Shown: positions 43,552-53,062, counted from the first letter of the stretch. The stretch: DNA of 64,000 bases from Sphingomonas sp. PAMC26645 (GCF_004795835.1 NZ_CP039249.1:3943001-4007000); one strand, 5' to 3'. The notes: generated by a model from the sequence alone, not told the origin. Translations and numbers: made by a program.

Positions 43552-46500
43552 CTAAATCCCCCCCTCATCCAGCGACAACAACGTCGCATTCCCCCCAGCA
43601 CTCGTCGTATCCACCGAAACCGCCCGCTCCGCACAGAACCGGTACAGATACCGCGGCCCGCCAGCCTTAGGCCCGGTCCCCGAAAGCCCCTCGCCCCCAA
43701 AAGGCTGAGACCCCACGACCGCCCCGATCATCGACCGGTTGATATACAAATTCCCCACCGCAGCCTCGGCCTCGATCACCTCGGCCGCGCGCGCGATGCG
43801 GCTGTGCAGCCCCATCGTCAGGCCGTAACCCTTGGCGTTGACCCGAGCGATCGTCTCGCTAAGCTTCCCTGCCTCCCAGGTCGCGACATGCAGGATCGGC
43901 CCAAACCACTCCTGGTTCAGATCCTCGATCGCCCCGATCCGCACCAGCGTGGGCGGCACGAACAACCCTTCGGCAGGCGCCTCCAGCGTCTTGACGATCT
44001 TTGCCTTCACGCTCTCGCGATACGCCATCAGCCGGTCATACGCGGCCTGGTCGATCACCGGCCCGACATCGGTCGCGGGATCGCCCGACCGCCCGATCCG
44101 CAGCGTCTCCATCGCCCCCGACAGCATCTCGATCACGCCGTCCGCGATGTCCTCCTGCACCAGCAGCAAGCGCAACGCCGAGCAACGCTGCCCCGCCGAC
44201 CGAAACGACGAGGCGATCACGTCCGCCACCACCTGCTCGGGCAATGCGGTGGAATCGACGATCATCGCGTTGATCCCGCCGGTCTCCGCGATCAGCGGCA
44301 CAATCGGCCGCGTCTCGTCGTCGAGCAACGACCGCGCGATCTTCCGCGACGTCGCGGTCGATCCGGTGAACGCAACACCCTGGATGCGAACGTCCGCCGT
44401 CAGCGCTGCACCAACCTCCGGCCCGCCGATCACGAGCACCAGCGCATCGACCGGCACGCCAGCCTCATGCGCAAGCTCAACCGCACGTGCTGCGATCCGC
44501 GGCGTCTGCGGCGCAGGCTTGGCGACTACGGTGTTGCCGGTGACGAGCGCCGCCACCGTCTGTCCCAGGAAGATCGCCAGTGGGAAATTCCATGGCGCGA
44601 TCGTCGCCCAGACACCGCGTCCCTCGATATGCAGCGTGTTCCGCTCGCCCGTCGGCCCCGGCAGCTCGATCGGATGCAGGTTCAACCACGCCTGCTGCGC
44701 GTAATACCGACAGAAGTCCGCCGCCTCGCGCACCTCGCCGATCGCGTCGCCAATCGTCTTGAACGCCTCCTGCACGCAGATCGCCATCAGTTCGTCGCGA
44801 TGCTTCTCGATCAGGTCGGCGAGGCGTTCGAGGCAAGCAGCGCGATCGTCGACCGGCGTGGTCGACCAACCGGGGAACGCCGCATGCGCCCGCGTAATGG
44901 CAGCCGCAACAAAACTCCCCTCCCGCTCGCGGGAGGGGTCGGGGGAGGGGATGACCAACCCGCGATCGGAACCTGTGGAGGAAAGGTCGGCCCCTCCCCT
45001 GACCCCTCCCGCAAGCGGGAGGGGAGCAGAAACCGCAGCAACCGTTGCCTCAAGCGTCCCCACATCACTCAAATCCAACCCGGCCGAATTCCGGTGCCCC
45101 CCAGCCCCGAACAAATCCACCGGCAACGGAATGCTGGGATGCCGCTTCCCCCCCACCGCAGCGATCTTCGCCACAGGATCCGCCAGAATCTCCGCCTCGG
45201 TCAGCCGCTCGTCCGCCAACTGATGCACGAAACTGGAATTCGCCCCATTCTCCAGCAACCGCCGAACCAGATACGCCAGCAGGTCGCGGTGTCCGCCAAC
45301 CGGCGCGTACACCCGGCAATGATAGCCGTTCTCCTGCACCAGCCGCTCGTACAGCCCGTCGCCCATACCGTGCAGCCGCTGAAACTCGAAATCGCGCGAG
45401 TTGCCAGCCCACTCCATGATCGTCGCGACCGTCAGCGCATTGTGGCTCGCGAACGCCGGCCGGATATTCTCCGCGGCCAGCATGTCCTTCGCCACGGCCA
45501 GGTACGACACGTCGGTCGCCGCCTTGCGCGTGAACAACGGGTAGTCCGCCAGCCCCTCGACCTGCGTCCGCTTGATCTCGCTATCCCAATACGCGCCCTT
45601 CACCAGCCGCACGTTCATCACGCGGTCCAGCCCGTTCGCCCATTCGATCACCGGCCGCGCGCGCTTGCCATACGCCTGCACCGCCATGCCGAACCCGTCC
45701 CAGCCCTTCAGCGACGGCAAGCCCGCGACCGCGCCGATGATGTCGAGGCTCATTTCGAGCCGCTCGGATTCCTCAGCGTCGACAGTTAGCGCGATGCCCT
45801 TCGACGCCGCCTGCACCGCCAGTGCCTCCAGCATCTCGGTCAGCGCGGGCACGCACTCGCTCCACCGCGCCACCTCGTACCGCGGGTGCAGCGCCGACAG
45901 CTTGACCGAGATCGAGTGCCCCGCCGCCGGATCGCGCCCGACCGCATCGACCGCACCGACATACGCCTGGAAATAACGCTGCGCATCGGCATGCGTCCGC
46001 GCCGCCTCGCCGAGCATGTCGAAGCTCGCCGTAAAGCCCTTGTTCTCGGGGCGCCGCATCCGCTTCATCGCCTCGTCGATGGTGCGACCCATCACGAAGA
46101 TCTCGCCCATCATCTTCATCGCCGCGCCGACCGCCTGCCGCACGAACGGCTCGCCCGCGCGGCTGATCAGGCGCCGCAGCGGCCCGGTCGATCCCTCGCC
46201 GACCAGCACGCGGCCGACCACCAGACCCCAGGTCACCGAATTGACGAGCTTCGAATTCGACTTGCCCGCATGCGCACGCCAATCGGCATCGCCCAGCTTA
46301 TCCGCGATCAGCAGATCCGCGGTCTCGGGATCGGGCACGCGTAGGAACGCCTCGGCCAGCGACAGCAACGCGACGCCTTCCGACGAATTCAGCCGATATT
46401 CCTGCAGGAACTGGTTCACCCACCCCTTGCTCTGCGCCGCCCGCAGGTCCGCGAGCAGGCCCAGTGCATGCCCCATCACCCGCTCGCGCGAATCCGAATC

Positions 46501-46602
46501 GAGCGCGGCGCGGTCCAGCAGCGGTTTTAGAACATCGGGTTCGCTCGCGCGGTACAGCTTCGCCATGATATCGCGGGCATGGGACGTTACGGCAGTCGAC
46601 AT
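43552..46602 (-). CDS. putA: Bifunctional proline dehydrogenase / P5C dehydrogenase
   Basis: A 1016-residue PutA of the short type, without the N-terminal ribbon-helix-helix DNA-binding domain. The FAD-linked proline dehydrogenase barrel spans about 60-470 (SVKLSALHPRYE, MNVRLVKGAYWDSEIKR, FASHNALTVATI). The P5C dehydrogenase spans about 540-1010, with catalytic Cys807 in SAGQRCSALRLLL. It oxidises proline to glutamate with substrate channelling. Residues 527-562, between the domains, are translated from a palindromic family A repeat inserted in frame. The frame stays open, so the enzyme is probably made. It is divergent from a MaoC gene. Confidence 0.93.
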   Translation of the reverse strand: MSTAVTSHARDIMAKLYRASEPDVLKPLLDRAALDSDSRERVMGHALGLLADLRAAQSKGWVNQFLQEYRLNSSEGVALLSLAEAFLRVPDPETADLLIADKLGDADWRAHAGKSNSKLVNSVTWGLVVGRVLVGEGSTGPLRRLISRAGEPFVRQAVGAAMKMMGEIFVMGRTIDEAMKRMRRPENKGFTASFDMLGEAARTHADAQRYFQAYVGAVDAVGRDPAAGHSISVKLSALHPRYEVARWSECVPALTEMLEALAVQAASKGIALTVDAEESERLEMSLDIIGAVAGLPSLKGWDGFGMAVQAYGKRARPVIEWANGLDRVMNVRLVKGAYWDSEIKRTQVEGLADYPLFTRKAATDVSYLAVAKDMLAAENIRPAFASHNALTVATIMEWAGNSRDFEFQRLHGMGDGLYERLVQENGYHCRVYAPVGGHRDLLAYLVRRLLENGANSSFVHQLADERLTEAEILADPVAKIAAVGGKRHPSIPLPVDLFGAGGHRNSAGLDLSDVGTLEATVAAVSAPLPLAGGVRGGADLSSTGSDRGLVIPSPDPSREREGSFVAAAITRAHAAFPGWSTTPVDDRAACLERLADLIEKHRDELMAICVQEAFKTIGDAIGEVREAADFCRYYAQQAWLNLHPIELPGPTGERNTLHIEGRGVWATIAPWNFPLAIFLGQTVAALVTGNTVVAKPAPQTPRIAARAVELAHEAGVPVDALVLVIGGPEVGAALTADVRIQGVAFTGSTATSRKIARSLLDDETRPIVPLIAETGGINAMIVDSTALPEQVVADVIASSFRSAGQRCSALRLLLVQEDIADGVIEMLSGAMETLRIGRSGDPATDVGPVIDQAAYDRLMAYRESVKAKIVKTLEAPAEGLFVPPTLVRIGAIEDLNQEWFGPILHVATWEAGKLSETIARVNAKGYGLTMGLHSRIARAAEVIEAEAAVGNLYINRSMIGAVVGSQPFGGEGLSGTGPKAGGPRYLYRFCAERAVSVDTTSAGGNATLLSLDEGGI
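44917..45024. repeat. Palindromic repeat inside putA (family A, copy 2)
   Basis: CCCCTCCCGCTCGCGGGAGG at the left and CCCCTCCCGCAAGCGGGAGG at the right, with the same GGGGAGGGG/CCCCTCCCC arms as the intergenic copies. The length is 108 bp, exactly 36 codons, so the putA frame is kept. Confidence 0.92.
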
Positions 46603-46702
46603 TTTCCAGCTTCCGGTTGGGTGAGGCTTGCGATCCGCTCGCCTGTACGCCTAGAGACATTTCAGCGCTTAGCGCCAAATGAGCTTTGAGGGGAATGCCG
46701 TG

Positions 46703-47158
46703 GCGACGATCACCACCGCACAGATGCAACAGCGCATCGGCACCGAGACGGTTTCCGACTGGGTGGAAGTCACGCAAGAGATGATCGACAAGTTCGCCGA
46801 TGCGACCGGCGACCACCAGTTCATCCACATCGATCCGGTCCGCGCGGCACAGACCCCGTTCGGCGGCACGATCGCGCACGGCTTCCTGACGCTGTCGCTG
46901 ATGCCGCTGCTGTCGTCGAAAGTGCCCGACGCGCCCACGATCGAGGGCGCGAAGATGGGCGTCAATTACGGCGGCAATTCGGTCCGCTTCCTGACGCCCG
47001 TCCGCTCAGGCTCGAAGGTGCGTGGTCGCTTCAAGCTGCTCTCGTTCGACGAAAAGCGCCCCGGCCAGTGGCAGCAGACCAACGCGTTTTCCGTCGAGAT
47101 CGAAGGCCAGGAAAAGCCCGCCCTGATCGCTGAATGGATCAGCCAGATTTTCGTTTGA
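46703..47158 (+). CDS. MaoC-family enoyl-CoA hydratase
   Basis: A 151-residue hot-dog-fold hydratase. The catalytic Asp/His hydratase-2 motif is FADATGDHQFIHIDP, followed by TPFGGTIAHGFLTLSLMP. It hydrates 2-enoyl-CoA to (R)-3-hydroxyacyl-CoA. I prefer a GTG start (VATITTAQM) because GAGGGG sits 6 nt before it; an ATG eight codons upstream lacks a ribosome site. A thiolase follows beyond a repeat. Confidence 0.9.
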   Translation, partial: ATITTAQMQQRIGTETVSDWVEVTQEMIDKFADATGDHQFIHIDPVRAAQTPFGGTIAHGFLTLSLMPLLSSKVPDAPTIEGAKMGVNYGGNSVRFLTPVRSGSKVRGRFKLLSFDEKRPGQWQQTNAFSVEIEGQEKPALIAEWISQIFV

Positions 47159-47166
47159 AACTAATT

Positions 47167-47272
47167 CCCCTCCCGCTTGCGGGAGGGGTCAGGGGAGGGT
47201 CCGAGATAGCCGCGATTGCTTCGGCTGCTTTGGCCACCCCCTCCCCCAACCCCTCCCGCAAGCGGGAAGGGA
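47167..47272. repeat. Palindromic repeat (family A, copy 3)
   Basis: CCCCTCCCGCTTGCGGGAGG and CCCCTCCCGCAAGCGGGAAG are inverted around a 35-nt core. It fills the leader between the MaoC and thiolase genes, ending 18 nt before the thiolase ATG. Confidence 0.9.
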
Positions 47273-47290
47273 GCAGATAAGGATAAAATC

Positions 47291-48469
47291 ATGCGTTCAG
47301 CCGTCATCGTCTCCACCGCCCGCACCCCCATCGGCCGCGCCTATCGCGGCGGTTTCAACAACACCCCCGCCCCCACGCTGGCCTCGCATTCGATCAAGGC
47401 CGCGTTCGAGCGTGCCGGCATCGACGGCGCGGAAGTCGACGACGTCGTCTTCGGCTGCGCGCTCCAGCAGGGTCACCAGGCCGGCAACATCGCCCGCACC
47501 TCGTTGCTGCGCGCCGGCCTCCCCGTCACCGTCTCGGGAATGTCGCTCGACCGCCAGTGCGCATCCGGGCTCATGGCGATCGCCACCGCGGCCAAGCAGA
47601 TCATCACCGACAACATGGACATCACGATCGGCGGCGGCGTCGAGAGCATCAGCCTCGTCCAGACCCCACAGATGCGCGTCGCGCCCGATCCCCAGCTGAT
47701 CGCGATGCACAAGGACGTCTACATGCCGATGCTGCAGACCGCCGAAGTCGTTGCCAAACGCTACGGCATCAGCCGCGATGCGATGGACGCCTATGCGCTC
47801 CAGTCGCAGCAGCGCACCGCCGCCGCACAGGCCGCGGGCTATTTCGATGCCGAGATCGTCCCCGTCGATGCCAACATGGCGATCGTCAACAAGGAGACGA
47901 AGGAGGTCACGTACAAGGACGTGACGATCACCAAGGACGAGGGCAACCGCGCCGACACCACGCTAGAGGGGCTCCAGTCGCTGAAGCCAGTGATGGGCCC
48001 CGACTTCACGATCACCGCGGGCAACGCCTCGCAGCTCTCGGATGGCTCGTCGTCGTCGGTACTGATGGAAGAGAAGATCGCCTCGCAGCGCGGTCTCCAG
48101 CCGCTCGGTCGCTATGTCGGCATGGCGGTCGGCGGCACCGAGCCCGACGAGATGGGCATCGGCCCCGTGGTGGCGATCCCCAAGCTGCTCAAGCGCTTCG
48201 GGCTGAAGATGGACGATATCGGCCTGTGGGAACTGAACGAGGCGTTCGCAGTGCAGGTCCTGTACTGCCGCGACAACCTCGGCATCCCCGACGAGCTGCT
48301 CAACGTCAGCGGCGGCGCGATCTCGATCGGCCACCCCTACGGCATGACCGGCGCCCGCGCGACCGGCCACGCGCTGATCGAAGGCAAGCGTCGCGGTGCC
48401 AAGTATGTCGTCGTCACGATGTGCGTCGGCGGCGGCATGGGCGCAGCCGGGTTGTTCGAGGTGCTGTGA
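47291..48469 (+). CDS. Acetyl-CoA acyltransferase (thiolase)
   Basis: A 392-residue thiolase. The acylated cysteine is in [13 protein letters not shown] (about Cys88), the family signature with His is [11 protein letters not shown] and [18 protein letters not shown], and the base cysteine is in [14 protein letters not shown]. It cleaves 3-ketoacyl-CoA or condenses acetyl-CoA. The final steps of beta-oxidation seem likely, given the MaoC gene upstream. The ATG follows AAGGA. It ends in a perfect 14-bp hairpin. Confidence 0.93.
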   Translation: MRSAVIVSTARTPIGRAYRGGFNNTPAPTLASHSIKAAFERAGIDGAEVDDVVFGCALQQGHQAGNIARTSLLRAGLPVTVSGMSLDRQCASGLMAIATAAKQIITDNMDITIGGGVESISLVQTPQMRVAPDPQLIAMHKDVYMPMLQTAEVVAKRYGISRDAMDAYALQSQQRTAAAQAAGYFDAEIVPVDANMAIVNKETKEVTYKDVTITKDEGNRADTTLEGLQSLKPVMGPDFTITAGNASQLSDGSSSSVLMEEKIASQRGLQPLGRYVGMAVGGTEPDEMGIGPVVAIPKLLKRFGLKMDDIGLWELNEAFAVQVLYCRDNLGIPDELLNVSGGAISIGHPYGMTGARATGHALIEGKRRGAKYVVVTMCVGGGMGAAGLFEVL

Positions 48470-48479
48470 ATTCGAAATG

Positions 48480-48515
48480 CAGCGCCGGTGTAGCCCACGT
48501 ACTACACCGGCGCTG
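48480..48515 (+). terminator. Hairpin terminator candidate after the thiolase
   Basis: A perfect 14-bp stem CAGCGCCGGTGTAG/CTACACCGGCGCTG with an 8-nt loop, 11 nt after the stop. There is no T-run, so it may be a transcript-stabilising hairpin rather than an intrinsic terminator. Confidence 0.6.
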
Positions 48516-48621
48516 CCCCCATCGTCTTGCCTATATGGTCTCCGGCCGTGTTAGCAGCTCCGTTCAATATACTGGAACAGCACGCAGTCGGATCCCTACG
48601 ACGCATTACGAAACTAAAACG

Positions 48622-49099
48622 CCGCCCGGCCCTTCTATTACTGAACTGCTCGACGCCTGGCTACGCTTGCGTCGGCTACTCGACGCGCCGCAGGACATCA
48701 CGGTATTGGCGCCGCTTTGCGAGCGTGAAATCCTTTGCTGCCTACTTCAGGGCCCGCAGGGAGCGATCGTCCGCCAGTTCGCGCTCGCGGATAGCCGCCT
48801 TTCGCAGGTACGCCGCGCGTTGCGCTAATCCGCGAACAGTTCGACCAGCCTTTACGCGTCGAAGCGTTGGCCGATGAGGCAGGCATGAGTTCGGCTTCGC
48901 TACATCGACATTTTCGAACGGCGACGGCGATGAGCCCGCTACAGTATCAGAAGAGCTAGCACTTGCAGGAGGCTCGTCGACTAATCGTCAGCGGCCGCAA
49001 CGTTGCCGCGGCCGGCGATGCCGTCGGGTACGAAAGCGTATCGCAATTCAGTCGCGAGTATGCCTGTCTCTTTGGCTCACCACCCTCTCGCGATAGCTA
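48622..49099 (+). pseudogene. Decayed AraC-family regulator (5' truncated, frameshift, stop)
   Basis: Reading across frames gives a typical AraC C-terminal half: ITELLDAWLRLRRLLDAP, LQGPQGAIVRQFALADSRLS, then after a 1-nt frameshift at about 48827 IREQFDQPLRVEALADEAGM and SASLHRHFRTATAMSPLQYQ. An in-frame TAG follows QKS at about 48956, then [14 protein letters not shown] and [19 protein letters not shown]. The N-terminal cupin-like half is missing. Intact relatives often control reductase genes; this copy cannot make a full protein. Confidence 0.85.
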
Positions 49100-49241
49100 G
49101 AGCGCAAAGGCGACAGACCAATCCAACTAGGTTCTCGCGGAATGAGGCAAGCCGGCCCAATCCCGGACGCTGAGACTGCCTAGCGCCACCGCCAGCTTCG
49201 GTCCCGATACGGCGCCTGCTCTGTCGGCGTCGCGGTATGCG

Positions 49242-49562
49242 TCAGGCAAACCTGTTGGCGAGCACCACGTCGAGCAGGCCCGGGAAACGCCGGTCGAAAT
49301 CGGAGCGACGCAGCGTGTTGATCATTTCGCGCCCAGCCTGCATCGTCTCGATCAGCCCGGCGGCGCGAAGCAGCTTCAGGTGATTGGACAGCGTGCTCTT
49401 GGGGATCGACTCGCACGGTGCCGCGTCGGTACAGCTCAGGCGCTCGGTCGCGGCCAACCGTGCCACCATTGCCAGCCGATTGGGATCGGCCAGCGCGTGG
49501 AGAGCGAGATCGAGCGGAACGTCTTCAAGACGGGGATGCGTGAAACGGGGCATCGGGCTCAT
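49242..49562 (-). CDS. ArsR-family transcriptional regulator
   Basis: A regulator of about 106 residues with a winged helix-turn-helix: LDLALHALADPNRLAMVARL, the recognition helix in IPKSTLSNHLKLLRAAGLIE, and the wing QAGREMINTLRR. The two cysteines (LSCTDAAPCESI) could sense metal or oxidant, but ArsR-type metal motifs are not clear. It is divergent from an SDR gene with a dyad in the promoter, the usual arrangement of ArsR-type repressors with an oxidoreductase target. Start choice among three ATG/GTG codons is uncertain. Confidence 0.85.
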   Translation of the reverse strand: MSPMPRFTHPRLEDVPLDLALHALADPNRLAMVARLAATERLSCTDAAPCESIPKSTLSNHLKLLRAAGLIETMQAGREMINTLRRSDFDRRFPGLLDVVLANRFA

Positions 49563-49587
49563 ATAATGGAGCCGTCTCACTTTAATA

Positions 49588-49604
49588 GTTCGGATATGTT
49601 GAAC
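49588..49604. promoter_or_regulatory. Dyad between ArsR and SDR genes
   Basis: GTTCGGATATGTTGAAC has GTTC/GAAC ends in an AT-richer stretch, 26 bp from the ArsR start and 80 bp from the SDR start. It is a plausible operator for the ArsR protein; binding is inferred. Confidence 0.45.
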
Positions 49605-49683
49605 TGTGGAAGCGTCAGCTTATGTTCCGTCTTGCCGACAGCACACGACGGCGTGATCGCGGGCCACATTTCGGAGAATTGAC

Positions 49684-50418
49684 ATGTCACTTCAGGGCAA
49701 AAAAGCGCTCGTCACCGGTGGATCACGCGGCATCGGCGCAGCAATCGCCAAGCGACTAGCTGCCGACGGTGCGGCCGTCGCGATCACCTACGCCGGCAAC
49801 AAGGCTGCCGCCGACGCTACTGTGGCGGCAATCGAGAGTGCCGGCGGCACTGCTTTCGCATTCCAGGCAGACGCTGCCGACCCTACATCACAGCGCGCGG
49901 GCGTCGAACAGGCGGCCGCCGCGCTCGGCGCGATCGACATCCTGGTCCACAATGCCGGCGTGGCGGAATTCTCTGCCGTCGCCGACGATACGGACGAGAC
50001 CTTCGATCGCCAGTTCGACGTCAACGTGAAGGGCCTCCACGTTGGCACGCGCGCGGCGCTGTCGCACCTGAACGACGGTGGGCGGATCATCCTGATAGGC
50101 AGCGTCTCGGGCGAGCTCGCCTTCCCGGCGACCGCGGTCTACAGCGCGACCAAGGCGGCCGTTGCGGCGTTGGCGCGAGGCTGGGCGAAAGATCTCGCAT
50201 CACGCAATATTCTGGTGAACACGGTGCAGCCAGGCCCGATCGACACAGACATGAACCCCGCCAACGGTGAGTTTGCGCAGCAGATGATCGGATTCATTCC
50301 GCTTGGCCGCTACGGCAAGGTCGAGGAAATCGCGGGTGCGGTCTCGTTCCTCGCCGGTCCCGATGCGAGCTATATTACGGGTACCACGCTCAACATCGAC
50401 GGAGGCGCGGCTGCCTAA
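49684..50418 (+). CDS. SDR-family oxidoreductase, FabG-like
   Basis: A 244-residue short-chain dehydrogenase. The NADP-binding motif is VTGGSRGIGAAIAKRL, then HNAGVAEF, catalytic Ser in IGSVSGELA, and YSATKAAV for the Tyr-Lys pair. The C-terminal TGTTLNIDGG is typical. Sequence resembles 3-oxoacyl-ACP reductases, but monocistronic copies next to an ArsR gene usually act on other carbonyls. It is probably repressed by the divergent ArsR protein. Confidence 0.9.
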   Translation: MSLQGKKALVTGGSRGIGAAIAKRLAADGAAVAITYAGNKAAADATVAAIESAGGTAFAFQADAADPTSQRAGVEQAAAALGAIDILVHNAGVAEFSAVADDTDETFDRQFDVNVKGLHVGTRAALSHLNDGGRIILIGSVSGELAFPATAVYSATKAAVAALARGWAKDLASRNILVNTVQPGPIDTDMNPANGEFAQQMIGFIPLGRYGKVEEIAGAVSFLAGPDASYITGTTLNIDGGAAA

Positions 50419-50427
50419 CGCTACCGG

Positions 50428-50457
50428 TCAGCCCCTCCGCCAAGTTGGAGGGGCTGA
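50428..50457 (+). terminator. Hairpin terminator candidate
   Basis: TCAGCCCCTCC pairs with GGAGGGGCTGA (11 bp) around an 8-nt loop, 10 nt after the SDR stop. No T-run follows. Confidence 0.55.
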
Positions 50458-50758
50458 TCGCGCTTGGGCGAGGGTGCGATCGAAGGGAGCACGGCTGTCC
50501 TGGAGTATCTCAAGCTGATCGCATCACCCGGGCTTGGCGCATCCTGCGTCTCGGTGCCAGGTACGCTGTTTCGACACTTTCGAACTCGAGGAAGATCTGT
50601 GCGGAAATAGCGCGATGAGCGACTAACCCGCCATGACGGCGGCCCCTTGCGAATGGCAAGTAGACGTTGGCGAACACGCTTGGACGGTCCGGATTACTCC
50701 AGGAGATTGATCGGGATCTTGGCGATATGCAATCAGCCTTGCAGCGCTGGTGGAAGCC
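50458..50758. other. Non-coding gap, nothing recognised
   Basis: About 300 bp between the convergent SDR and OprB genes. No convincing open frame, repeat family member or RNA hairpin is seen. Stops are scattered in all frames, unlike the rest of the window, so it may be decayed sequence. Confidence 0.5.
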
Positions 50759-52144
50759 TCAGAACAACGTGATCAGGCTCAGGTAGCCGTTCAGTGCTGG
50801 CCCGAACCTTGGGCTGAAGATCGGATGCACCGTTACTCCTAGGCCCGGCTGGATATAGATCCCCGCCGCAGCGCGATAGGCGTAGCTGGCCGTGGCAGCC
50901 CAGGTACCTTTGTAGAATGATTGGTTTGTGGGGACACGAGCGCGCAGTCCCTTCGGACTATACACGTTATACGTTGTTACCAACGACGCCAGATCGAACG
51001 GACGACTTTTGATGAGACCGACGCCATAGACACGGCCCTCGTAATATTGCGTGTAAAAGTTCTGTTCGGGTGGTGCGTAGTTGAATGTCGCTCCGGCATA
51101 GATTCCGCGAAAGGGTTTTGCCGGATCGGTCTGCGTCAGCTGTCGATCGGCCGCGGCGAAAACCGCCCAATTATCTTTTTGCGCACCATCCGAGAAACGA
51201 GTGTAGCGCGTCGAATTGTGAATGCCGCCGAACCGTACCCAGGCAGATTTCGTTCCGGGCGCCGATACCCGATTGAAACCGATTTCGTCGATCAATAAGA
51301 CGCCAGTACCTGGCGGAGAGAAACGAAAACCTCCTGGGTTTACGGCGTTCTCCGCGGTCGCACCCCCGGGTGGCAAGCTGCGCCGAATACCGAATTTGTT
51401 ATAGAAGCCGGTCTTCGATCGTACCCGGACGTTGATGCCGGGCGCTGCGAACCCGCCATAACTCAGACCGAGTTGGAACGGGATCGTCGCCTGCGGTCCA
51501 AGGTTTCCGGTTGCCAGATTGCCACCGACGTTGATCCCGAGGAACTCCTGCGTGTTGTCGATGTAGCCCGCTTTGAAGTCCAACACCCCGGCGATCACAT
51601 CCTGATAATAGTGCAGACGACCGATCCGGATTTTCTTCGGACCGTTCACTGCTGGAAAGCTGTTGTCAACGATGCTCAATGTCGTCGCGACCTGTCCGCC
51701 CCTGAGGCCAATACGGCCGAGATCATAGGTTGCGGTAAGGCTGGCCGTGGTATTGGTTCGTGTTATCCGCTGGCCGTTATAAAGCTGTGGTCCACGATAG
51801 CCGCGATCGTTCTGCAAGAAGTCATACTGAAAATTAGCCGTATTGATCGGCGAAATGCCTATGCCGATATCGGCGAGAGCATCACGAACGCCCAGATGAT
51901 CGGCGAGGATCGTATCGGCGACCTTCGGATACGAGATCGCCCAGCCCTTCAGACTGAGATCGTCGAACCGCTTGAAGCGATCGGGCGCGGGCAACGCGCT
52001 GTCGTCTGGCAGCGCGCTCGTCGTGGCAGGCTGAGTCGCCTGTTCGGGGGGAACCGGTCGCGCGGGCACCTGAGCAAGAGCCGCGGCGGGCGTTGACAAC
52101 GCCAATAGCGCGGCAACGCAGCGGAATGCGGTAGGATCGGACAT
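50759..52144 (-). CDS. OprB-like carbohydrate-selective porin
   Basis: A 461-residue outer-membrane protein. The signal peptide ends near AAALAQ, a Pro-rich linker follows, then a 16-strand-type barrel ending GYLSLITLF with a C-terminal Phe. Segments such as KRFDDLSLKGWAISYPK, FKAGYIDNTQEFLG and TKSAWVRFGGIHN resemble the OprB porin family. The transported solute is unknown. It lies 17 nt downstream of the truncated phosphotransferase on the same strand, so its original promoter may have been lost in the rearrangement there. Confidence 0.82.
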   Translation of the reverse strand: MSDPTAFRCVAALLALSTPAAALAQVPARPVPPEQATQPATTSALPDDSALPAPDRFKRFDDLSLKGWAISYPKVADTILADHLGVRDALADIGIGISPINTANFQYDFLQNDRGYRGPQLYNGQRITRTNTTASLTATYDLGRIGLRGGQVATTLSIVDNSFPAVNGPKKIRIGRLHYYQDVIAGVLDFKAGYIDNTQEFLGINVGGNLATGNLGPQATIPFQLGLSYGGFAAPGINVRVRSKTGFYNKFGIRRSLPPGGATAENAVNPGGFRFSPPGTGVLLIDEIGFNRVSAPGTKSAWVRFGGIHNSTRYTRFSDGAQKDNWAVFAAADRQLTQTDPAKPFRGIYAGATFNYAPPEQNFYTQYYEGRVYGVGLIKSRPFDLASLVTTYNVYSPKGLRARVPTNQSFYKGTWAATASYAYRAAAGIYIQPGLGVTVHPIFSPRFGPALNGYLSLITLF

Positions 52145-52161
52145 ACGCAACTCTCCAAATA

Positions 52162-52758
52162 TCAGCGACGCGTCGCGCGCTCCGCCTGCGCCCAGGCCAG
52201 CGCCATCAATTCGGGCAGCACCGCGACGCGCTGGCGTGCCTCGGCAGACGCCGCCGTACCGTTCAGCACGCGGCCCTTTATTCCGTGGAAGATCGCGGCG
52301 AGGCGGAAGAAGTTGAACGCGATGTAGAAGTCGTATCCGGGCATCGAAGCCAAGCCACGCCGAGCACAATAGGCCTGCAGATACGTCTCTTCGGACGGGA
52401 TCCGCAGCGAAGCTGGATCCACACCACCAAGCCCGGCGACGATATGTGCCGGCATCCGGTACATCATGGCATGATAGGCGAAATTCGCTCCCGGATGCCC
52501 GAGTGTCGACAATTCCCAATCGAGCACAGCCAATATCCTGGGTTCGCTAGGATGAAAGATCAGATTGTCGCAGCGAAAGTCGCCATGCACGATGGACGAT
52601 GCATCGTCGTCGACGGGAATGTTCGCCGGCAGCCATTCGACGAGCCGGTCCATAGACGGGTCCCGCCCCGCAGCATCGTCGGAGCTCGCGAAGTCGCCGA
52701 CGGGCGGTGCGATCGTCAATATGTCGTCGATCCGCGGCATCGCGGGCGCCGCCAACAC
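52162..52758 (-). pseudogene. Truncated APH-family phosphotransferase
   Basis: A 198-residue remnant of a kinase-fold phosphotransferase (the acyl-CoA dehydrogenase-associated type, normally about 340-360 residues). The catalytic half is intact: IVHGDFRCDNLIFH and LAVLDWELSTLGHPGANFAY. Similarity begins only at about DPSMDRLVEWLP (residue 33). The ATP-binding N-terminal lobe is gone, and the first 32 codons are antisense to a truncated SDR. It is therefore unlikely to work, although the open frame persists. Confidence 0.8.
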
Positions 52759-53062
52759 CGGCGCTTACTGTGCGGCAAAGGGCGGCGTTCGCATGTTCAC
52801 CAAGGCCACTGCACTCGAATGCGCGGCCTTGGGCAACGGGGTACGCGCCAACTCCATTCACCCCGGACACGTCGCCACGCCCCTGACAGCGGGAGCGCAC
52901 GCGTCGGAGGAAGGACAGCGCGCGCTGCTGGCGGACACGCCGCTCGGGCGCAAGGCCTCGCCGGACGAGATAGCCGACGCCATTGTCTTTTTGGCCGGAG
53001 ACGGATCGCGCTACATGACGGGCTCCGAACTGGTCGTCGATGGCGGATCCACCGCACAATAG
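52703..53062 (+). pseudogene. 5'-truncated SDR oxidoreductase
   Basis: The C-terminal half of a short-chain dehydrogenase. It starts abruptly at GGAIVNMSSIRGIAGAANTG, with catalytic Ser and YxxxK (AYCAAKGG) intact, and ends with YMTGSELVVDGGSTAQ. The dinucleotide-binding TGxxxGxG half is missing. Upstream codons in this frame are antisense to the truncated phosphotransferase. It is followed 9 nt later by an intact SDR, so it was probably once the first gene of this catabolic operon. Confidence 0.82.
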
